This document shows positions 1 to 5,198 of a DNA stretch of 5,198 nt, piece by piece (positions within the stretch are counted from its first letter, which is position 1; each line of letters opens with the position of its first letter). Made by a program: the position numbers and the translations under genes. The stretch is from the NCBI GenBank assembly GCA_028293405.1, contig JAQGOW010000082.1, forward strand, positions 1 through 5,198, in the 5' to 3' direction. This stretch comes from Verrucomicrobiales bacterium (lineage in GTDB: Bacteria; Verrucomicrobiota; Verrucomicrobiia; Limisphaerales; Palsa-1400). The notes below the pieces were generated by a model. That model was not told the origin of the DNA and did no database searches. It saw only the letters and a list, made by a program, of their open reading frames with translations.

Positions 1-872
1 TCGGATGGGGCCTCAACCTTTGTCTGTGCAACCGGCGCAACTGCTGCTTTCGCAACCGCTGGCATGGCAATCGGCGCAGATGGTTCAACTGCCGGCATGA
101 CCGGTTTCGAATTAACCTTCGGAGGCATGGCGATCGGACTGGCCTCCGGCGTCGGCACCGGTGCTGTGCGGGTAAATTGAATAATGTCGCCGCCGGGAGG
201 TGGTGGCGGCATCGCCACACGTGCACGGGGTGGAGCAGTTGGAGTAGCAGCAACTGAAGCAGGCGCTGCTGGCTTGGTTTCACGTTGAAACGCTTCCACC
301 GGCGCAACAACAGCCGTGCCGCCACCATTTTTACCAAACACGCCCGTGACATCTTCCGGCACATCGATTTTTTTGCGATCCGTGCGCAATGTGAGCATCG
401 CAGGATTGATGCGCGCGACAATCTCCGACAGCGGCACATCGATCAAAGTATAATCATGCGAAGTCTGTTCGGCGAAAAGTCCGGTCGGCGCCGAATTACG
501 CAATTCACCAAATGAAATACGTACGACACCTCCGGGCAATTGCGTGAGAATGTTATCAATCTGCAACGCGATCTCGTGCAGGTCCGTAAATGGCTGGCCG
601 TTGGCGAGCGCTTGCAGTGCGGGTGACAGGCGGTCGAAAATTGGCTTCAACGGCAGGCGCAACAGTTTGTCTTCGGCCACAACCGGTGCCGGTTTCTTAA
701 TCGGGGCAGGGGCGGGCGTCTGGTTTTTTGCAATCGGAACTTGCGGCCTGGCAGGCTTCGCGGCGGGTGCCGGTGCTGGTGCAGGGGCGGGCGCAGGTTT
801 GGCTGGGCTCGAACTGGATCCAAGCCACCGTTTAATCGTGCTGCCGGGCCATAATGCTTTTAATGCGTGCAT
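1..872 (-). CDS. Pro/Ala-rich protein of unknown function, partial (3' end beyond the left edge)
   Basis: The minus strand is open from an ATG at 872-870 to the window edge, giving about 290 residues without a stop; the gene continues to the left. An in-frame TGA lies a short way upstream of this ATG with no other ATG between, so the start is likely right, although a good ribosome binding site is missing (AAGGA lies 17 nt away). Three parts can be seen: a short N-terminus (MHALKALWPG...) followed by a Pro/Ala-rich stretch with an alternating PAPAPAPAP run at about residues 23-66; a compact core at about 68-180 of normal composition, with segments such as LPLKPIFDRLSPALQAL, VRISFGELRNSAP and PLSEIVARINPAML; and a second Pro/Ala/Val-rich tail from about 195 onward containing a PPPPPGG run. 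No signal peptide or membrane segment is evident. I cannot name a family. It is divergent from a response regulator operon, so a signalling partner is a reasonable inference. The gene is real with good probability; its function is unknown. Confidence 0.72.
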   Translation of the reverse strand, partial: MHALKALWPGSTIKRWLGSSSSPAKPAPAPAPAPAPAAKPARPQVPIAKNQTPAPAPIKKPAPVVAEDKLLRLPLKPIFDRLSPALQALANGQPFTDLHEIALQIDNILTQLPGGVVRISFGELRNSAPTGLFAEQTSHDYTLIDVPLSEIVARINPAMLTLRTDRKKIDVPEDVTGVFGKNGGGTAVVAPVEAFQRETKPAAPASVAATPTAPPRARVAMPPPPPGGDIIQFTRTAPVPTPEASPIAMPPKVNSKPVMPAVEPSAPIAMPAVAKAAVAPVAQTKVEAPS

Positions 873-925
873 AAAGTAAGTTTTGCGAATCCTTTGAATA
901 GCAGGTCGCAGGCCAACTCATTGAC

Positions 926-952
926 ATGCCAAACTCGTTTAAAGTCAGGCAT
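926..952. promoter_or_regulatory. Imperfect inverted repeat, possible operator
   Basis: The arms ATGCC (926-930) and GGCAT (948-952) are exact inverted copies around a 17-base spacer, and the spacer begins with a second small palindrome, AAACTCGTTT (931-940). The element sits in the middle of the divergent region and overlaps the candidate -35 box, where a repressor or activator could act on both directions. Arms this short can arise by chance. Confidence 0.2.
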
Positions 953-967
953 CGGAATTGCTATAAG
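938..967 (+). promoter_or_regulatory. Candidate sigma70-like promoter for the response regulator operon
   Basis: A TATAAG hexamer at 962-967 (5 of 6 matches to TATAAT) lies 18 bases downstream of TTTAAA at 938-943 (4 of 6 matches to TTGACA). Transcription would start near 974, leaving a leader of about 33 nt before the TTG start codon at 1007. A perfect TTGACA at 921-926 is nearby but has no -10 element at the right distance. Consensus matching by eye only. Confidence 0.3.
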
Positions 968-1006
968 TGCATTTGTTAAACACGAACTCAAAAACGAGAA
1001 CGCCTC

Positions 1007-2125
1007 TTGCAAACACTAGAACAACAACCTGAGTTAGCTCGCGAAGCGCAAACGGAAACGCGGCGCGACAAAGTTTTGATCGTGGACGACCAGCAGGAGC
1101 TGCTCGATATCTATCGCGAGTGGCTTAGTAATTTACCGAGCCGTCCCGAGGTCCACGCCTCGAGCACCGGCGCTCGTGCCATTGCTCTCCTCGACTCCGA
1201 ACACTTCGACCTACTCGTCACAGATTTGCGAATGCCGAAAATGGACGGGCTGCAAGTCCTGGCCATTGTTCGCCGAAAATTCCCAAGTCTGCGATTGGTC
1301 GTCCTAACGGGCGTCACCGACGAAGCTTATCGCTCGCGTGCTTATGCCATGGGCGTCGATCTATTTTGCCAAAAGCCTACCACTAAAGAAGAGGCGCAAG
1401 CGTTCGAAGCTTGTATTGAATCCTTGCTCGGCCGCGAAAAAGAAGCCGGTGGCTTCCGTGGCGTGCAAAGCAAGAGTCTCATGGACATCATTCAACTCGA
1501 ATGTTTGTCCCAAAGCTCGTCCGTGCTGCGCATCGTTCATCAGGCGCTGAATGGCAAAATTTGGGTGCAAGGCGGTGACGTGATTGATGCCGAGGCCAGC
1601 TCGCTTGCCGGCGAAGATGCGTTCAAGGAGATCATGTCCTGGAAGACCGGTTCATTTGAAATTTTGCCGGCTGACCCACATCGTCCGCGCACCATCCATT
1701 CGTCCTATCACGGTTTACTGCTCGATTCAGCCCAAGCCATGGACGAATCGCATACCGAATTTATCACCAAGAGCGATACCGAGATTGAACGGGCCACCGG
1801 ATCGCCTATGGCCAAGTTAGCGCGATTTGAAGGCGTCGAATTTGTTTTGGAAGCGACCACCGACGGCAAAGCGCCGCGAGCCTGGGGTGTTGAGAATCCA
1901 GAAGTGTTGCTCGGTTGGGCTAAGCAAACCCGCGAACGCCTCAAAGGCATCGGCAATTTACTCCAGGCAGGCCCACTCGGGCATGTTCAGGGCAACGGAC
2001 TGCAACGGCATGTGTCCTTGAGCGACCATGAAAAGGGAATCTTGTGCATTGGGTTCCGGCGCGACATGAACGCCGAACAAGTGCTCCAAACCACCAAACA
2101 AGTTTTTACAAAATGGGTCTCCTAA
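1007..2125 (+). CDS. Response regulator: receiver + DUF4388/PATAN-like + C-terminal Roadblock/LC7-like domain
   Basis: A 372-residue protein in three parts. Residues 22-141 form a CheY-type receiver with all expected key residues: acidic pocket D27-D28, phospho-acceptor D73 (in LVTDLRMPKMDG), T101 and K123-P124. Residues about 149-245 resemble a DUF4388/PATAN domain (GVQSKSLMDIIQLECLSQSS, then GKIWVQGGDVIDAE, then AFKEIMSWKTGSFEI), a domain found after receivers in several phyla and thought to mediate protein contacts. Residues about 268-372 have a strand-strand-helix-strand pattern (FEGVEFVLEATTDG ... GILCIGFRRD) like Roadblock/LC7. There is no DNA-binding or enzymatic output domain, so output is probably by protein interaction in the cytoplasm. 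The start is TTG at 1007: an in-frame TAA lies at 977-979, no ATG precedes the receiver, and a weak GAGAA sits upstream. It is the first gene of a four-gene operon; its cognate kinase is not in the window. Receiver certain, middle domain likely, C-terminal assignment moderate. Confidence 0.88.
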   Translation: MQTLEQQPELAREAQTETRRDKVLIVDDQQELLDIYREWLSNLPSRPEVHASSTGARAIALLDSEHFDLLVTDLRMPKMDGLQVLAIVRRKFPSLRLVVLTGVTDEAYRSRAYAMGVDLFCQKPTTKEEAQAFEACIESLLGREKEAGGFRGVQSKSLMDIIQLECLSQSSSVLRIVHQALNGKIWVQGGDVIDAEASSLAGEDAFKEIMSWKTGSFEILPADPHRPRTIHSSYHGLLLDSAQAMDESHTEFITKSDTEIERATGSPMAKLARFEGVEFVLEATTDGKAPRAWGVENPEVLLGWAKQTRERLKGIGNLLQAGPLGHVQGNGLQRHVSLSDHEKGILCIGFRRDMNAEQVLQTTKQVFTKWVS

Positions 2126-2427
2126 ATAAATTCTTCAAGACTTCTGTTCCGGAATTGAATCGCATTCCGAGCGGCAGTTTCACTTTGGACGGAAAGGGTA
2201 ATCTCGTCAGTTCGACGGTCCCGACATGGTTCCCGCCGTCGCACTTGCACGATATCGGCCAGAATATCGTCGCCATTTTTCGGGACGCGCAGCAAGCGCA
2301 GTTGCAATTGTCTGAGCTCATCGTCCATTACGGAGCGCTGAAAATCATTGCCCGCGAATTACGCGGCGGCGCCATCATTTTCCTTTCACCAAAAGCAGCG
2401 CAGTCACCGGTTGCGCTAACAAAGTAA
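2113..2427 (+). CDS. Small Roadblock/LC7-like protein
   Basis: A 104-residue protein starting MGLLNKFFK at 2113, inside the last 13 bases of the response regulator gene in another frame. An in-frame ATG at 2044 would add 23 residues encoded within the upstream gene and looks less natural. The predicted layout fits a single Roadblock/LC7 domain: a strand pair around GSFTLDGKGNLVSST, a long helix from about LHDIGQNIVAIFRDAQ, then strands around KIIARELRGGAIIFLSP. Such domains form dimers and act as regulators of small Ras-like GTPases (MglB on MglA) or as scaffolds. The overlap suggests translational coupling with the response regulator, whose C-terminus may carry the same fold, so the two could form a heterodimer. 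No Shine-Dalgarno is visible, which supports coupling. The family call rests on pattern, not alignment; a lone hypothetical protein is the alternative. Confidence 0.78.
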   Translation: MGLLNKFFKTSVPELNRIPSGSFTLDGKGNLVSSTVPTWFPPSHLHDIGQNIVAIFRDAQQAQLQLSELIVHYGALKIIARELRGGAIIFLSPKAAQSPVALTK

Positions 2428-2431
2428 CACT

Positions 2432-2833
2432 ATGCAAAAACACAATGTTGAAGAACTGATTGCGCAGGTGGAAAATTATTTGGAGTGCCTGAAGCAGTTC
2501 AACCAATTCCTCACTCGCGCGCGCGATAAAAAGTTTAACGCCGAAGAGGAAACGCAATTCCTCGAAATCAAATCGGTGCTGATCCAGCAACTCGAGCTGA
2601 TCTTGTCCGTCGTCCAAAGCGAAACGATGTCGCGTGACGACGTGCATGCGATGATTTCCACAGCGCCTTCGCTGCGCGCACTCGCCGAATTTAATGACGG
2701 CACGTTGCGCGGCATCGAGAGCCAGTGGCACAAAATTTTCATCGCCGGTCAATGCATTCTCGGCCAGCTCAAGGTCAAGCAACGCAATACTGGCAAGGGC
2801 GGCGGCTTTTTTGGATTTGGCAAAGCGGCGTGA
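2432..2833 (+). CDS. Small helical protein of unknown function with Gly/Phe-rich C-terminal tail
   Basis: A 133-residue protein whose ATG lies 4 bases after the stop of the Roadblock-like gene, so it is very probably co-translated with it. It is rich in Glu, Gln, Leu and Lys with heptad-like hydrophobic spacing, and should be almost entirely helical: one helix at about 4-32, another at about 40-66, and a third at about 90-118. There is no signal peptide or membrane span. The end is distinctive: a basic linker (KVKQRNTGKGGG) runs into a short Gly/Phe tail (GFFGFGKAA), which looks like a flexible contact peptide. I do not recognise the family. Its position between a Roadblock-like protein and uppP suggests an adaptor or partner in the same module. 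An antisense reading frame across the same bases is longer but overlaps the neighbours and breaks the operon, so the plus strand is preferred. Confidence 0.75.
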   Translation: MQKHNVEELIAQVENYLECLKQFNQFLTRARDKKFNAEEETQFLEIKSVLIQQLELILSVVQSETMSRDDVHAMISTAPSLRALAEFNDGTLRGIESQWHKIFIAGQCILGQLKVKQRNTGKGGGFFGFGKAA

Positions 2834-2853
2834 TGCCCTAAGCTCGGGCACCC

Positions 2854-3701
2854 ATGAGCCCTTGGCTGATTGCATTACTGCTCGGCGTTATCGAAGGTAT
2901 CACCGAGTTCATTCCGGTTTCATCGACCGGACACTTGCTTATTTCCGAACACTGGATCCCGCGTCAAAGCGATCTGTTCAACATCGTCATCCAATGCGGC
3001 GCTGTTGTTGCCGTAATTCCACTTTTCAAAGAACGATTTCGCAAAATTATTTTCAACTGGCGCGAACCTGCCACACGCGACTTTATTGTAAAAAGTTTCG
3101 TCGCGTTCGCACTGACCTGTGCCGGCGGTTATGTGCTCGATAAAGGGCACTTCAAACTGCCGGAGTCAGTGAGGCCGGTCGCCATTGCGCTGATCATCGG
3201 CGGCGTTTTGTTCGTCGTTGTCGAGGCGTTTTTAAAAAACAAACCCGCTTCCGACTCCATCACCTGGACCGTTGCCATTGCTGTCGGCCTAGCGCAATTG
3301 GTCGCGGCTGTGTTTCCTGGCACGTCGCGTTCAGGAGCGACTATCCTTATCGCTCTTGTGCTGGGCTTAAGCCGGCCATTTGCCACTGAATTCTCTTTCA
3401 TCGTCGGTATCCCGACGATGCTCGCCGCAGGCGCCCTCAAAATCTTCAAGGCGCTTCATCACGCTGACCCAACTGCCGCACCCGAGAACTGGTCGATGCT
3501 CGCGATGACGACGATCATTGCTGCCATCGTTTCGTTTATCGCCGTCAAATGGCTTCTACGCTTCATTCAAACGCATTCGTTCGCCGGGTTCGGTTGGTAC
3601 CGAATTATTTTCGGCGTCGTCATTTTGTTGGCGTTTGGAAATGAGGTTTCCAAGACGCCGCCAATTACGTTGCCTGCGAGCGCCGTGCATCAAGCTGCAC
3701 G

Positions 3702-3705
<4 letters not shown>
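2854..3705 (+). CDS. uppP: Undecaprenyl-diphosphatase UppP (BacA)
   Basis: This integral membrane enzyme dephosphorylates undecaprenyl diphosphate to the monophosphate, regenerating the lipid carrier for peptidoglycan and other surface polymers; extra copies give bacitracin resistance. The 283-residue length is typical. Both family signatures are present: EGITEFIPVSSTGHL at residues 14-28, holding the E-x3-E pair (E14, E18) and catalytic-site H27, and PGTSRSG at 155-161 with the conserved R159. Hydrophobic segments are spread through the protein (about 5-24, 43-58, 80-95, 109-127, 139-154, 160-175, and further ones toward the C-terminus), as expected for this polytopic family. The ATG at 2854 lies 20 bases after the preceding stop with no clear Shine-Dalgarno, and gives the normal N-terminus MSPWLIALLLGVIEG. 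It is the last gene of the plus-strand operon; its TAG overlaps the metH stop on the other strand. The alternative PAP2-type enzymes lack these motifs. Confidence 0.96.

Positions 3706-5198
<1,493 letters not shown>

Larger units (their letters stand above)
873..1006. promoter_or_regulatory. Divergent intergenic control region
   Basis: This 134-base gap separates the start of the leftward Pro/Ala-rich gene from the start of the rightward response regulator gene, so it must hold the promoters of both transcription units. It is more AT-rich than the flanking genes. It contains a candidate rightward promoter (938-967) and an imperfect inverted repeat (926-952), listed separately. I found no convincing -35/-10 pair for the leftward gene and no riboswitch-like or terminator-like structure. 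Confidence 0.6.

Noticed and set aside
61..137. Near-identical 14-base copies at 61-74 and 124-137
   Set aside because: They encode the repeated peptide PIAMP within a low-complexity tail; this is ordinary repetition of Pro/Ala linkers, not a mobile or regulatory repeat.
285..879. Two plus-strand reading frames (285-515 and 544-879), the second giving a Gly/Ala-rich protein
   Set aside because: Both are mirrors of the minus-strand Pro/Ala-rich gene; the Gly/Ala repeats are the antisense reading of its Pro/Ala codons.
921..926. Perfect TTGACA as a -35 box
   Set aside because: No acceptable -10 hexamer lies 16-18 bases downstream; the TATAAG at 962 is 35 bases away.
2375..2875. A 166-residue minus-strand reading frame
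   Set aside because: It lies antisense to the helical-protein gene and runs into both neighbours; the plus-strand gene fits the tight operon spacing and has a more natural composition.
2694..3143. Plus-strand frame across the uppP start
   Set aside because: It is out of frame with uppP, whose motifs are unmistakable, and is rich in Arg, Ser and Cys as expected for a shadow frame.

Overview
The window reads as ordinary chromosomal DNA of a free-living bacterium with moderate GC. It has tightly packed genes, weak Shine-Dalgarno sequences and no sign of mobile elements, repeats of note, CRISPR or structural RNA genes. The combination of a response regulator carrying a DUF4388/PATAN-type middle domain, small Roadblock/LC7-like proteins and a Pro/Ala-rich companion suggests a member of the Verrucomicrobiota or a related phylum. 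That placement is inference from protein style, not from a marker gene.

Layout. (1) Positions 1-872, minus strand: the 5' part of a Pro/Ala-rich gene that runs off the left edge. It has a compact conserved-looking core between two low-complexity regions. (2) Positions 873-1006: a short divergent control region with a possible sigma70-like promoter facing right. (3) Positions 1007-3705, plus strand: four closely spaced genes that look like one operon. They encode a receiver-PATAN-Roadblock response regulator (TTG start), a stand-alone Roadblock/LC7-like protein overlapping it by 13 nt, a small helical protein of unknown function with a Gly/Phe-rich tail, and undecaprenyl-diphosphatase UppP (BacA). 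(4) Positions 3702-5198, minus strand: the C-terminal part of cobalamin-dependent methionine synthase MetH, covering the B12-binding and AdoMet activation domains. It runs off the right edge, and its stop codon overlaps that of uppP by 4 nt.

How they may work together. The first three plus-strand genes look like a signalling module: a phosphorylatable receiver coupled to Roadblock-type dimerisation domains, which in other bacteria regulate Ras-like GTPases such as MglA or build multi-protein assemblies. The divergent Pro/Ala-rich protein may be a partner. No GTPase or histidine kinase is visible here. UppP recycles the lipid carrier used for wall and polysaccharide export, so its place at the end of the operon could link the module to envelope or surface polysaccharide functions, or could be simple read-through. 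MetH is a separate housekeeping gene. The unnamed signalling cluster is the only part of the window that may represent an undescribed system.
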